In this document: piece after piece, positions 35,520-44,816 of the stretch
Layout: each line of letters starts with the position of its first letter
Numbering within the stretch: position 1 is the stretch's first letter
Assembly: GCF_030552475.1 (NCBI RefSeq)
Contig: NZ_JAUPED010000014.1
Span: forward strand, 1-64,000
Origin: Mariniflexile sp. AS56
GTDB taxonomy: Bacteria > Bacteroidota > Bacteroidia > Flavobacteriales > Flavobacteriaceae
Reading direction: 5' to 3'
Length of the DNA: 64,000 nucleotides
The notes under the pieces: generated by a model
Databases searched by the model: none
Told to the model about the DNA's origin: nothing
Seen by the model: the letters and a program-made list of their open reading frames with translations, nothing else
Translations under genes and position numbers: made by a program

Positions 35520-36365
35520 TTATTGTTTTAGTTTTCCTTTGTACCACACGTTTAAAACCAAACCTGTAATAATTAAAACCATACCAAATAAACTCCAAAA
35601 GGTGTAAATTTCACCAAATAAAGCCATTCCTAATAATACAGTAAAAACAACTTCTATATATTTTAAAGGTGCAATAATGTTTGTGGAAGCTGTTTGAAAA
35701 GCCTTGGTCATGTAAATCTGCCCGAAATAGCCAAAAATACCTAAGCTTAATAATAAAGGCCATTCAACACCAGATGGTGTTACCCAATTTCCAATAGAAA
35801 GCACACCTCCCAAAATCATGGCTGTCACCATAAAATAATTCACAACGACTACAGGATGTTCGCTTTGCCCAATTTGATTGATCATAATATAAACCAAACC
35901 ACTAAGAATGGCCGCTATGATCACAAATATTAAACCAAGCGTATCTATTTGGTTGTCAATTCCTTTTAAAACCAAAACACCTATAAAAGACAGTATAAAA
36001 AACACCCATTGTAGAGGTTTAATTTGTTCCTTTAAAATGAAAACAGCAAAAATAGCAGCGAAAATAGGTGCCGTATAACGAAGTGATACCGCTGTACCTA
36101 CAGATAAATATTTTACAGATAAGAAGAAAAATATCATCGATGCAGCTCCTATTAACGAACGTAATATGAGTAGTTTATTTTTGTTCCCAATAAGAGGTAT
36201 TTTGTTTTTTAATAAGTAACCAAAAGTGAAAAATAGCGAACCTAAAGATCTGAAAAACACGATTTGATACGTGTTAACATTATCTAAGTACTTCACAATC
36301 GCATTCATGCATGCAAATGCCATGGTGCTTAAAATCATGAATTTTATAGCATTCTTAACGTCCAT
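35520..36365 (-). CDS. EamA/DMT family transporter
   Basis: Ten predicted helices in 281 residues and two EamA repeats identify the family. Landmarks are the first repeat FFRSLGSLFFTFGYLLKNKI with SLRYTAPIFAAIFAVFILKE, and in the second PLKYIEVVFTVLLGMALFGE. This arrangement resembles the S-adenosylmethionine or guanidinium/amino-acid exporters, but the substrate cannot be called. The start overlaps the end of the preceding EamA gene by 11 bp. The two may be expressed together and could function as a pair. Confidence 0.88.
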   Translation of the reverse strand: MDVKNAIKFMILSTMAFACMNAIVKYLDNVNTYQIVFFRSLGSLFFTFGYLLKNKIPLIGNKNKLLILRSLIGAASMIFFFLSVKYLSVGTAVSLRYTAPIFAAIFAVFILKEQIKPLQWVFFILSFIGVLVLKGIDNQIDTLGLIFVIIAAILSGLVYIMINQIGQSEHPVVVVNYFMVTAMILGGVLSIGNWVTPSGVEWPLLLSLGIFGYFGQIYMTKAFQTASTNIIAPLKYIEVVFTVLLGMALFGEIYTFWSLFGMVLIITGLVLNVWYKGKLKQ

Positions 36366-37269
36366 GCATTCTTGGTTTAATAGTTTTTCTGGAATTTATA
36401 AAATAAACACCTGTTAGTAAAATGATAGCTGCCACTATAGATTGTCCCGTTATTTGTTCATCGAGTATATACCAGCCTAATATTAAAGCTATTACAGGGT
36501 TTATATAGGCGGAAGTAGATACCTTTTCAGTAGACACCTCTTTAAGTAAATAGTTAAAGGCTGTAAATGCCACTACACTTCCAAAAACAATAAGAAGCCC
36601 CATAGAGAGTTGTGCAGAAGCACTCCAATCTAAAGGAGATAACCAAGTTTCACCCAATATTAAACTAATGAAAAAAAGTAAAGTACCCGAACTAAGCATT
36701 TGGTAAGCGGTATTTACGAAGTAGTTTGGACCTAATTCGGCCCGTGCGACAAACAGACTACCGGCGCTCCAACTAATAACACATGTAAATATCATTACAA
36801 TACCTATTAAACTATCGTTTTCAAACGATAATTGTTGTTGGCTTACCAACAAGTACATGCCAATAATACCCAGAGAAATACCTATTATAGATTTTTTTTG
36901 AATTTTTTTACCATCAATCATCCGCATCATCACTAATACCATCAATGGTTGGATAGAGGCTTCTAAAGCACCGAAGCCACTATCTACATATTTTAGAGCC
37001 CAAACAAATACGCCGTTTCCATAAACTAGAAATAAGAATCCAGCTAAAACATTGTTGAAAAATTGTTTTCTGCTTATAGTTAATTTTAATTTCAATGCTT
37101 TCGCAATGCCAAAAATTAATATAGAAGCCGTAGTAAAACGTATGGACGCCAAAAACATGGGGGCTACTTCTGTAACCACTATTTTATTAAGTAAATATGT
37201 AGAGCCCCATATAACATATATGGCAAAAAATGCCAATATAATGAGCATAGTTTTACGAGGTACACTCAT
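36355..37269 (-). CDS. EamA/DMT family transporter
   Basis: This 304-residue inner-membrane protein has ten helices. The N-terminal signature IYVIWGSTYLLNKIVV is typical of the RhaT/EamA group. GFGALEASIQPLMVLVMMRM closes the first half, and SAYINPVIALILGWYILDEQ marks the second EamA repeat. It overlaps the next transporter gene by 11 bp. Its sequence differs clearly from that neighbour, so they are not recent duplicates. The substrate is unknown. Confidence 0.9.
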   Translation of the reverse strand: MSVPRKTMLIILAFFAIYVIWGSTYLLNKIVVTEVAPMFLASIRFTTASILIFGIAKALKLKLTISRKQFFNNVLAGFLFLVYGNGVFVWALKYVDSGFGALEASIQPLMVLVMMRMIDGKKIQKKSIIGISLGIIGMYLLVSQQQLSFENDSLIGIVMIFTCVISWSAGSLFVARAELGPNYFVNTAYQMLSSGTLLFFISLILGETWLSPLDWSASAQLSMGLLIVFGSVVAFTAFNYLLKEVSTEKVSTSAYINPVIALILGWYILDEQITGQSIVAAIILLTGVYFINSRKTIKPRMHGR

Positions 37270-37304
37270 AAATTCTTAAAAATAAACTATATAATAAAAA
37301 CGAG

Positions 37305-37757
37305 TTAAATCTTTTTTACTCGAACAGCGTTCATTCCTTTTTGACCGCGCTCTAATTCGTAAGTTACTCTATCATTTTCTTTAATAGGCTCTAACAAACC
37401 ACTTACGTGTACAAAATATTTTTCTTGATTGATGCTATCAAGGATGAAACCGAAACCTTTAGAGGTATCAAAAAATGATACTTTACCTTCTTTTCCAGTT
37501 GGCTCCTCTTCGCCTCTATCTTCTTTTTTAGGAATACCTAATTCAATACTTTCTGCATCTACCTTAACTTTTAAATTAGGGTCTGGCGGAGTATCTGTTA
37601 AATTTCCATTATAATCAACATAAGCAAACTGAATACCTTGTGGGTTTTCTTTTGATTCTGCTTTACGAGCCTCTTTTTTCTTTTGCTTATCTTCTCGTTT
37701 CTTTAAGCGTTTCTTTTCCTTTTCAATTTTATTAAAAGTTACTTGTGATTTTGCCAT
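37305..37757 (-). CDS. Cold-shock domain protein with basic N-terminal extension
   Basis: Residues about 90-150 form a cold-shock domain with RNP1 (KGFGFI) and RNP2 (YFVHVS), and an RNA-binding surface of aromatic residues. The first 40 residues are Lys/Arg/Glu-rich (KKREDKQKKKEARKAESKE) and probably helical. Such extended cold-shock proteins occur throughout Flavobacteriia and bind single-stranded RNA. The gene lies 25 bp after a DEAD-box helicase gene. Cold-shock protein plus helicase suggests a shared function in RNA remodelling at low temperature. Confidence 0.92.
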   Translation of the reverse strand: MAKSQVTFNKIEKEKKRLKKREDKQKKKEARKAESKENPQGIQFAYVDYNGNLTDTPPDPNLKVKVDAESIELGIPKKEDRGEEEPTGKEGKVSFFDTSKGFGFILDSINQEKYFVHVSGLLEPIKENDRVTYELERGQKGMNAVRVKKI

Positions 37758-37782
37758 TGTTTATGTGAACAGGTTTAATTAA

Positions 37783-38901
37783 TTATATGATTGTTTCTTT
37801 TATTTGAATATTCAAAGCTTTTTGAATATCGTGTATTTTTTGTAATTCTCCAGGAATTATTAATGCTATAGAATAGCCTTTATTCCCTGCGCGAGCAGTT
37901 CTACCACTTCTATGTGTATAATATTCCAATTGCTCTGGAAGTTGATGATGAATAACAAATGCTAAGTTATTAACATCAATACCCCTTGCAGATACATCTG
38001 TAGAGACTAATACTCGTAACGACTCGTTTTTAAAAGCTCGCATTACTTTGTCGCGTTCTTTTTGTTGCATATCACCTTCTAGTGCACCAACAGAAAAACC
38101 TTCATCTAGTAGTTTTTCAGTTAAATCTTTAGTGCCCGCTTTGGTTCTGCAAAAAATAATACCGCGTTCATTTGGTCTTCTACCCAATATTGTTACTAAG
38201 ATATTAAATTTTTCTTTGATATGAGTAGAAATGTATTGGTGTGTGATGTTTGCATTCACCAAATGTTCCTTATTCACCTCTACTTTAATGGCATCTGAAG
38301 CCATATATGTATTGATAATACGTTGAATATCTTCAGGCATAGTTGCTGAAAATAACCACGTATGTCTTTTACTTGTATTATGTTTTAGTATTTTGTTTAG
38401 ATCTTCTTTAAAGCCCATACTAAGCATTTCATCTGCTTCGTCTAATACTAAAGTTTTTACATGTTGTATATTAACATCACCACGTTCTATTAAATCTAAT
38501 AGACGTCCTGGAGTTGCAATAATAATGTGAGTGGTACGTCTTAGTGCTGCAATTTGCTTTTCAATTTTTTCACCACCATAAACACCTTCGGCAAATATTT
38601 TATCTTCCGAATACTTCGTGAATTTAAAAAGTTGTTTTTTTATTTGCTGAACCAATTCACGCGTAGGCGCCAAAACTAGGGCTTGTACGTTGTTTGATGA
38701 AGTATCTATTTGATGTAAGATAGGCAAACCATAAGCAGCTGTTTTACCAGTACCTGTTTGTGCTAAACCAATAAAATCTGTAGCAGATTTTAGTAATACA
38801 GGAATGGTTTGCTCCTGTATATCGGTTGGAGTTTTAATCTCTAATTCTTTTAGAGCTTTAATAAAGTCTTTTTTAACTCCTAATTCTGAAAATGTTGGCA
38901 T
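37783..38901 (-). CDS. DEAD-box RNA helicase, RhlE-like
   Basis: A minimal DEAD-box helicase of 372 residues with almost no C-terminal extension. It has AQTGTGKT, PTRELVQQ, DEAD (LVLDEADEMLS), FSATMP, STDVSARGID and HRSGRTAR. It is the third DEAD-box protein in the window and the closest to the RhlE class. RhlE-type enzymes aid ribosome maturation and RNA decay. The gene leads a probable two-gene operon with the cold-shock gene and has a -7 element at 38921-38928. Confidence 0.93.
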   Translation of the reverse strand: MPTFSELGVKKDFIKALKELEIKTPTDIQEQTIPVLLKSATDFIGLAQTGTGKTAAYGLPILHQIDTSSNNVQALVLAPTRELVQQIKKQLFKFTKYSEDKIFAEGVYGGEKIEKQIAALRRTTHIIIATPGRLLDLIERGDVNIQHVKTLVLDEADEMLSMGFKEDLNKILKHNTSKRHTWLFSATMPEDIQRIINTYMASDAIKVEVNKEHLVNANITHQYISTHIKEKFNILVTILGRRPNERGIIFCRTKAGTKDLTEKLLDEGFSVGALEGDMQQKERDKVMRAFKNESLRVLVSTDVSARGIDVNNLAFVIHHQLPEQLEYYTHRSGRTARAGNKGYSIALIIPGELQKIHDIQKALNIQIKETII

Positions 38902-38920
38902 ACTATTAATTACGATACTG

Positions 38921-38928
38921 CAAAGGTA
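38921..38928 (-). promoter_or_regulatory. Bacteroidota -7 element TACCTTTG of the helicase/cold-shock operon
   Basis: Minus-strand TACCTTTG, identical to the element before the helicase at 16087, lies 20 bp upstream of the start codon. The same octamer at two DEAD-box genes is noteworthy but may be chance. Confidence 0.55.
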
Positions 38929-38977
38929 CGCCTTATTTTAAGGATGTTATAATTATATTGCTTTTATTAATTAAGAT

Positions 38978-40531
38978 TTAATCTTCAGGTGGATAGCCAT
39001 GAATACTCTCAAAAACTTCGTCAAAATTAGTTCGTAAGTACGAATTTAGCTTTTTTCTATAGTCGTCTTTCAACCATTCTACAAAGTTAAAAGTACTTTT
39101 ACTAATGCATTTTGTGTAACGTTGAATTCTGAAATCAATATCATCTCCAAGCATTTTAGCTAAAGCTAAGGCATCATAAACATCTTCACTATTCTCAGTG
39201 CAAATTTTAGCATGTTGTTCAATAGAACGCTCTAAAACCACTTTTGAAGACTCACCATTTCTAATAGAATCTACATAGGTTTTTTGAATATCAAAATAGA
39301 CTTCTTTCGATTTACCAAACTCAGCACGTAATTCATCCGGCATTTCATATCTGAAATTGCTTTCTAACTCATCATCACTTAAAATAGAATCTAAATAATA
39401 ATTTGGCGATTTAAATATACGTTGCCAATCTAAATTATCTCCCCAAGGTCCAAAACGGTGAAAGTTATTTCCTAGGTCAATAACACTAAAGGTTTTCTTA
39501 TCTTTTAAAATACGAGAACCACGCCCAATCATTTGGTAATAAAGCGTTAATGATTTGGTTGCACGATTCAAAATTATACTATCTACCGTTGGCTCATCAA
39601 ACCCTGTGGTTAAAATACTAACCGATGATAATATGGCATCTGGTGTTTTCTTGAACCATCTCAATATCTGGGCACGCTCTTTTTTACTATTCGTATTATC
39701 TAAGTGCGCTACAGGGTATCCGGCTCTTCTAAAGGTGTCATACACATGTAAAGACGTGTTGATACCATTGTTGAAAATTAAGGTTTTCTTACCTTTACAA
39801 CGTTCTTCATAGGCCTGTAACAACTTGCTAAGCATGTCGTTATCAGTATATAAATCTTCCGAAGATTTTACGGTGTAATCACCATTTGCGCCTACTATTA
39901 ACGAGGTTAATCCAACGTTATATGTAAACATTTCAGCTTGTGCCAAAAACCCGTTCGAAATAAGCGACTCGATACTTTCTCCAACAATTAACTCGTCGTA
40001 ATTATCAGTCATAGGTAATTCAATACTCGAACTTAAAGGCGTTGCTGTAACTCCTAAAATAAACGACTGACTAAAAAACTTGAATAATTTGGTAAAGGAG
40101 TTGTAGTGAGCCTCATCAATAATAACTAAACCGATATCAGAAATATCTAATTTATCATCATTTAGCCTGTTGTTTAAGGTTTCAACCATGGCAACAAAAC
40201 AACTGTAGTTGCTCTGGTCGCTTAAATCGGCCTTACTATCTATCACCTTATTGTCTACAGCAAATTCAGTAAGCATTTTAGATGTTTGCTTACACAATTC
40301 AATTCTGTGAGTCAAAACCAACACCTTTTTTTTGTGGTGTTTAAGGTACTGTCTTACAATTTCAGAGAATATAACGGTTTTACCACCACCTGTAGGTAAT
40401 TGGTACAATAAATGGTAATCGTCTGGAGATTCTTCAAATGCATTAAAAATTTTATCTATAGCTCCCTTTTGGTAGCTATATAAATTTTTACCGGCATCTC
40501 TTTCTTCTAATTCTGTTTTTGATATAGACAT
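38978..40531 (-). CDS. SF2 DEAD/DEAH-box helicase (SSL2/type III restriction-like)
   Basis: The 517-residue protein has a two-domain SF2 helicase core. Motif I is LPTGGGKTVIFSEI, motif II is DEAH (LVIIDEAHYNSF), motif III is GVTATPL and motif VI is QMIGRGSRIL. The C-terminal 150 residues are helical and without recognised domain. Proteins like this, related to XPB/SSL2, are conserved orphan helicases in Flavobacteriia. No methylase, nuclease or specificity gene is adjacent, so it is not part of a restriction system here. A -7 element lies at 40552-40559. Confidence 0.9.
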   Translation of the reverse strand: MSISKTELEERDAGKNLYSYQKGAIDKIFNAFEESPDDYHLLYQLPTGGGKTVIFSEIVRQYLKHHKKKVLVLTHRIELCKQTSKMLTEFAVDNKVIDSKADLSDQSNYSCFVAMVETLNNRLNDDKLDISDIGLVIIDEAHYNSFTKLFKFFSQSFILGVTATPLSSSIELPMTDNYDELIVGESIESLISNGFLAQAEMFTYNVGLTSLIVGANGDYTVKSSEDLYTDNDMLSKLLQAYEERCKGKKTLIFNNGINTSLHVYDTFRRAGYPVAHLDNTNSKKERAQILRWFKKTPDAILSSVSILTTGFDEPTVDSIILNRATKSLTLYYQMIGRGSRILKDKKTFSVIDLGNNFHRFGPWGDNLDWQRIFKSPNYYLDSILSDDELESNFRYEMPDELRAEFGKSKEVYFDIQKTYVDSIRNGESSKVVLERSIEQHAKICTENSEDVYDALALAKMLGDDIDFRIQRYTKCISKSTFNFVEWLKDDYRKKLNSYLRTNFDEVFESIHGYPPED

Positions 40532-40551
40532 GTAACAAACTTTATGGCGAG

Positions 40552-40559
40552 CAAAAATA
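40552..40559 (-). promoter_or_regulatory. Bacteroidota -7 element TATTTTTG of the SF2 helicase gene
   Basis: Minus-strand TATTTTTG matches TAnnTTTG and lies 21 bp upstream of the start codon. No -33 element is evident. Confidence 0.45.
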
Positions 40560-40686
40560 ACACCTTTAAAGGGTTTTTAACGAATGTTTCATGTGAAAAT
40601 TCTAATAATTTTTTAATAGCTTTAAACTAATCTGTAATTTGTTAGTCCTAACAACATTACTATTCTGTTAAATTTATCAATTCCAT

Positions 40687-41991
40687 ATGACGACTCGTTT
40701 TTTATATTCTCTCCTTTTACTAATTAGTATCCTTTCATGTAGCTCTAAACAAGAAGATATTACAAACGAAATTGAAACGCCTGTAGACACCAATAAAACA
40801 CCAAATATTTTATTTGTTATTGCAGATGATATGGGACTAGACGCTTGCCCAGGTTATGATATAGGAGCAGTAAAACCGAATATGCCAAATTTGGAAAGTA
40901 TGATTAATTCTGGAATTCGATTTACCAATCTTTGGTCTAACCCAACCTGTGCTCCTACGCGAGCAACGATACTTACGGGGAAATATGGTTTTAGAACCGG
41001 TATTTTAACGCCCGGAGATGTTTTATCAACTTCTGAAATTTCTTTACAAAGTTATTTAGATAATAACACGAATAGCACTTACAATCATGCCGTTATAGGG
41101 AAATGGCATTTGTCGAATTCTACAACCCATCCAACGGATATGGGTGTGAATTATTATGCTGGATTTTCGGGTGGCGTTATACCTAATTATTATAATTGGA
41201 CTTTAATTGAAGATGGAAAAACATCAACATCCACAGAATATACAACTACTAAATTCACCGATTTAGCCATTAATTGGGTTGATAAACAAGCGCAACCCTG
41301 GTTTTTATGGTTAGCCTATAATGCGCCACATGTGCCTTTTCATTTACCACCTAACAACCTGCACTCGCAAGGTCAATTACCAACAGACGATGCCAGTATC
41401 AATGCCAACCCACTACCCTATTACATGGCGGCTTTAGAAGCACTTGATTCTGAAATGGGTAGATTAATCGCATCCATGCCTCAAGAAGAAAGAGACAATA
41501 CCATTATTATTTTTATAGGTGACAATGGCAGTCCTAATCAGGTAGCGCAAACATACCGGTCTAGCAGGGCTAAAGGTAGTATTTATCAAGGTGGTGTTAA
41601 TGTACCGATGGTTATTTCGGGCAAAAATGTTACTAGAATCAATGATACAGAAAATGCTTTAATAAACACCAGCGATTTATTTGCAACCATCGCCCATATA
41701 GCGGGTGTAGAAACCACTAAAATTAACGACAGTAAAAGTTTTAAAGGTCTTTTAACAAATACAAATAACGAAAACAGAACGGTTGTTTATGCTGAAAACA
41801 ATGATCAAACAGTAAGAAATAGCACTCATAAATATATTTATTTTAATGATGGCTCTGAAGCACTTTACAAACTAGAAACCGATGCTTTGGAAACCACCAA
41901 TTTGCTTAATACGAACCAACTACCGTTAAGCGATTCAGATTCTGCAGCAAAATCATCGTTAATTAATGAGTTAAATACCATTTTAAATTAA
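40687..41991 (+). CDS. Sulfatase (arylsulfatase-like) lipoprotein
   Basis: A lipoprotein signal (LLLLISILSC, lipobox Cys18) precedes an alkaline-phosphatase-fold sulfatase domain. Metal-binding Asp47-Asp48 lie in LFVIADDMG. The formylglycine signature CAPTR begins at Cys88, followed by ATILTGKYG. IGKWHLS and FIGDNGSP carry further active-site residues. Activity requires conversion of Cys88 by a formylglycine-generating enzyme or anSME, not encoded here. Flavobacterial sulfatases often desulfate algal polysaccharides, but no polysaccharide-utilisation genes are adjacent, so the substrate is open. The protein should be periplasmic or surface exposed. Confidence 0.92.
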   Translation: MTTRFLYSLLLLISILSCSSKQEDITNEIETPVDTNKTPNILFVIADDMGLDACPGYDIGAVKPNMPNLESMINSGIRFTNLWSNPTCAPTRATILTGKYGFRTGILTPGDVLSTSEISLQSYLDNNTNSTYNHAVIGKWHLSNSTTHPTDMGVNYYAGFSGGVIPNYYNWTLIEDGKTSTSTEYTTTKFTDLAINWVDKQAQPWFLWLAYNAPHVPFHLPPNNLHSQGQLPTDDASINANPLPYYMAALEALDSEMGRLIASMPQEERDNTIIIFIGDNGSPNQVAQTYRSSRAKGSIYQGGVNVPMVISGKNVTRINDTENALINTSDLFATIAHIAGVETTKINDSKSFKGLLTNTNNENRTVVYAENNDQTVRNSTHKYIYFNDGSEALYKLETDALETTNLLNTNQLPLSDSDSAAKSSLINELNTILN

Positions 41992-42063
41992 TTATTTATT
42001 TTAAAAACTTCATATAAATACTTTTAGTAATTCATACTTTTACTTTTTGAATTATTAGAAACT

Positions 42064-43077
42064 ATGGAAATAAACGATAAATCTGGAACAAAGGAATATA
42101 TAGCAAATTCACAACGCTACGAGAACATGACCTATAAGAGAACTGGCAAAAGCGGTGTGCTTTTACCCGCAATATCTCTTGGTTTATGGCATAATTTCGG
42201 ATTTATCGATAACATTCAAAACGGTAGAGCTGTTTTAAAAACGGCATTCGATTTAGGGATTACTCATTTTGATTTGGCTAATAATTACGGACCTCCTTAT
42301 GGTTCTGCCGAAGAAAATTTCGGAACTATTTTCAAAAAAGACTTCAAAAACTATAGAGATGAATTGTTTATTGCCAGTAAAGCGGGTTACGATATGTGGC
42401 CTGGACCATATGGCAATTTCGGGTCTAGAAAATATTTAATTTCTAGTTTAGATCAAAGTTTGAAGCGTATGGGACTGGATTATGTTGATATTTTCTATCA
42501 TCACAGACCAGATCCAGATACACCTTTAGAGGAAACTATGGGCGCTTTGGCCGACATCGTTCGTCAAGGAAAAGCTTTGTATGTGGGTATTTCTAATTAC
42601 CAACCCAAAGAAACTCAAGAAGCAGCTGCTATCTTAAAGCGTTTAGACGTTCCTTTCATTCTACATCAAGCCCGCTATTCTATGCTAGATCGTTGGGTTG
42701 AAAATGAACTTTTAGATACTTTAGATGATAACGGTGTTGGGTGTGTTGCTTTTTCACCTTTAGCCCAAGGGATGCTTACCGATAAATATTTAAAAGGAAT
42801 CCCTAAAGATTCTAGGGCAGCCAAAGATTTAAGCTATTTAAACGTAGATACAGTTACGAGTAATCTTGAAAAAGTACAACTTTTAGATGCCATCGCGCAA
42901 ACACGTGGCCAGAAATTATCACAAATGGCTATTGCTTGGATTTTAAGAAAACCTCAAGTGGCTTCTGTTTTAATTGGTGCGAGTTCTCCGAATCAACTAA
43001 AAGAAAACGTAAAGGCATTGGGTAATTTAAGTTTTTCTGAAGATGAATTGCAATTGATTGATAAAATTGTTGGTTAA
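42064..43077 (+). CDS. mgrA: Aldo/keto reductase, L-glyceraldehyde 3-phosphate reductase-like (YghZ)
   Basis: The TIM-barrel reductase closely resembles E. coli YghZ/Gpr, including the N-terminal stretch RTGKSGVLLPAISLGLWHNF. The catalytic tetrad can be seen as Asp in FDLANNYGPPYGSAE (with Tyr), Lys in FIASKAGYD and His in FYHHRPDPD. Such enzymes reduce L-glyceraldehyde 3-phosphate and methylglyoxal with NADPH, detoxifying by-products of triose metabolism. I keep the upstream ATG 42064 because its residues YIANSQRYENMTYKR parallel the YghZ N terminus. It is monocistronic. Confidence 0.9.
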   Translation: MEINDKSGTKEYIANSQRYENMTYKRTGKSGVLLPAISLGLWHNFGFIDNIQNGRAVLKTAFDLGITHFDLANNYGPPYGSAEENFGTIFKKDFKNYRDELFIASKAGYDMWPGPYGNFGSRKYLISSLDQSLKRMGLDYVDIFYHHRPDPDTPLEETMGALADIVRQGKALYVGISNYQPKETQEAAAILKRLDVPFILHQARYSMLDRWVENELLDTLDDNGVGCVAFSPLAQGMLTDKYLKGIPKDSRAAKDLSYLNVDTVTSNLEKVQLLDAIAQTRGQKLSQMAIAWILRKPQVASVLIGASSPNQLKENVKALGNLSFSEDELQLIDKIVG

Positions 43078-43137
43078 CCCAAAGCAACCAATAGGTTTTA
43101 ATAGCATCTAGTGCATAAAGTTTGATCTATTCGCTTT

Positions 43138-43523
43138 ATGAAAAAACTACTATTTTTCGTTTTCGTTTTTGTATGCTGTATGAGCATCAATTGCTCTTCC
43201 AATAAATTGAATAATGATATTATTGGTCATTGGAATTGGGTAGAATCTTCTGGTGGGTTTGATGGTAGAACTTTAACTCCAGAAAGCACGGGAGATATTA
43301 TGAAACTTGAATATCTAGAACTAAAATCAAGCTTTTTAAAAATGAACTATTAGAATCTGAAACAAACTACAAACTAGGTAAAGGAAAATCTATTAGAGGC
43401 GAAAATTCAAAACTAATAATTTATGAAACTGGAAATATGCGATCATATGAAGTATTTGAAAATGAACTTGTGCTATTTGATAACTGCCATGACTGCTTTC
43501 AGTACCATTATATTTTAGAATAA
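43138..43523 (+). pseudogene. Frameshifted lipocalin-like lipoprotein gene
   Basis: A lipoprotein signal (MKKLLFFVFVFVCCMSINC) starts a reading frame that stops prematurely at 43353. The next frame continues a sensible protein: TKIKLFKNELLESETNYKLG, then KLIIYETGNMRSYEVFENEL, and FDNCHDCFQYHYILE to a stop at 43523. The join falls near 43312-43316, where GAATAT would read GAAATAT in an intact gene. Restoring one A gives 128 residues. The sequence (IIGHWNWVESSGGFDGRTLTP) matches small lipocalin-like lipoproteins of Bacteroidota. It is either a one-base deletion pseudogene or an assembly error. Confidence 0.82.
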
Positions 43524-43528
43524 CGATA

Positions 43529-44209
43529 TTACTCTTTTACTATAATTATAGTCGCCTTTACACCTGTTGAAAGGTTCCAACGGTTGGCCGATATTAAATT
43601 ACCCATATCATCAATAACACGAAATTCCGCAGTATTTGGTCCAGATTCTCCTTGATTTAAGGCTAAGAAATCTATTTTATTAAATCCTTTTTGTAAATCG
43701 AGTTTAAAACCACTAAAGCCACCATTTAGAAATACTCTAGCCTGCACCACATCATCATTTACTAAAACCTGTATTAAATCGCCATCTACATAACCGTGGT
43801 CACGATATGAAACATTCACAGATTTGGCATTGCTTTTAAAGTCTCCAAAATACTGGTCGGTTAAACTACCGTTTCTAGCTTCAACTTCTGCTTGACTTAA
43901 TTTTGTATTCTCTAAATTCTTATCTAGCTGTTTTTGATAAAGCTCTCCGGGATTTCCAAACTTTTCACCAAATAACGAAAACTCCTTTTTTGGAGCTTCA
44001 ACACCAGTTGATAGATTCGGCACATCTAAACTTCCAAAGGTTGTGTTGTTAGAATTGTCGGGTTTCGAAGGTGTTATTTTTGGTGTATTATCAATTTGTT
44101 TTTTACTTTCAACCGCAGGAATAGCCGTAGATTTATTCTGGCTATCTATTTGAGCTTGAGCAAAAAATGTTGCTGATAATAAAATAAAAAATGATAAAAG
44201 TAGCTTCAT
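43529..44209 (-). CDS. Exported flavobacterial protein of unknown function
   Basis: The signal peptide is LLLSFFILLSATFFAQAQ. A Pro/Asn/Thr/Ser-rich linker (about 25-75) precedes a C-terminal beta-rich domain of about 100 residues: VSYRDHGYVDGDLIQVLVND, FLNGGFSGFKLDLQKGFN and NTAEFRVIDDMGNLISANRW. This domain is conserved in Flavobacteriaceae but has no assigned function that I know. It resembles an immunoglobulin-like fold, which suggests binding rather than catalysis. It should be periplasmic or surface located and is convergent with the frameshifted lipoprotein gene 5 bp away. Confidence 0.75.
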   Translation of the reverse strand: MKLLLSFFILLSATFFAQAQIDSQNKSTAIPAVESKKQIDNTPKITPSKPDNSNNTTFGSLDVPNLSTGVEAPKKEFSLFGEKFGNPGELYQKQLDKNLENTKLSQAEVEARNGSLTDQYFGDFKSNAKSVNVSYRDHGYVDGDLIQVLVNDDVVQARVFLNGGFSGFKLDLQKGFNKIDFLALNQGESGPNTAEFRVIDDMGNLISANRWNLSTGVKATIIIVKE

Positions 44210-44355
44210 CAGTTTTATAAAACAGTTTTGGGTTTATACTAATTACAGACTTAATTATTCCTCAAAGATATTTTTTTATATTAAAAACACCTTTATAAGC
44301 CTCTATATTTTACAATCATTTAACAAAAAGCGTTCCCAAATTAATATTTTAGCTA

Positions 44356-44784
44356 TCATTCTTTAATAATAAGACTATCAACAGGTTTCAAAATGCCATA
44401 AGAAATAGAAACTTTTTTTCTTCCCCATTTTTTTGCTGCTTTTACATCAATACCCATGTAAATATCAATCTTGTTTTCCCAACGAGAATGCATGCGGTCT
44501 TTCACATAGAAGATACTATCAAAGCCTTTAATTTTTACAGGCGTATCGCGAATCAACCCCTTTCTGAACAAATCTCTAGAAACGGCAATGTAATTTAATC
44601 CAGGTTTTAAACTATCACCAAAAGCGGTAATATGCGGGTTGGAATTGGTTTGACTTTTTAATGAATTATATGCTGAAGCCGTCACTTTTAAATCGTGCCA
44701 AATGTAATTCTCTTCAAAAGGTATTACGACTTCTTTTTTACACGAAAAACAGGTAAGTAAACATAAGACGACTAGTATTCTCAA
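44356..44784 (-). CDS. 3D domain lipoprotein (double-psi beta-barrel)
   Basis: A short lipoprotein signal (ILVVLCLLTCFSC) is followed by a 3D-type double-psi beta-barrel: LKVTASAYNSLKSQ, then ITAFGDSLKPGLNYIAVSRD, and VKDRMHSRWENKIDIYMGID. The three conserved Asp positions of the family (FGD, VKD, DIYMGID) are all seen. The 3D domain occurs in MltA lytic transglycosylases and RlpA-like proteins, and binds or cleaves peptidoglycan. No separate catalytic domain is present in this 142-residue protein. It is downstream of the E1 dehydrogenase gene in divergent-independent position. Confidence 0.85.
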   Translation of the reverse strand: MRILVVLCLLTCFSCKKEVVIPFEENYIWHDLKVTASAYNSLKSQTNSNPHITAFGDSLKPGLNYIAVSRDLFRKGLIRDTPVKIKGFDSIFYVKDRMHSRWENKIDIYMGIDVKAAKKWGRKKVSISYGILKPVDSLIIKE

Positions 44785-44816
44785 AGTCTATAGATTTATG
44801 ATGATTAAAGATACTG

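Noticed and set aside
35440-35598. 53-residue N-terminal extension of the GT9 glycosyltransferase
   Set aside because: It overlaps the EamA gene, lacks family similarity, and a good ATG lies at 35439.
38978-40531. Restriction or defence system around the SF2 helicase
   Set aside because: No methylase, nuclease, specificity or other defence gene is adjacent, and neighbours are housekeeping genes.
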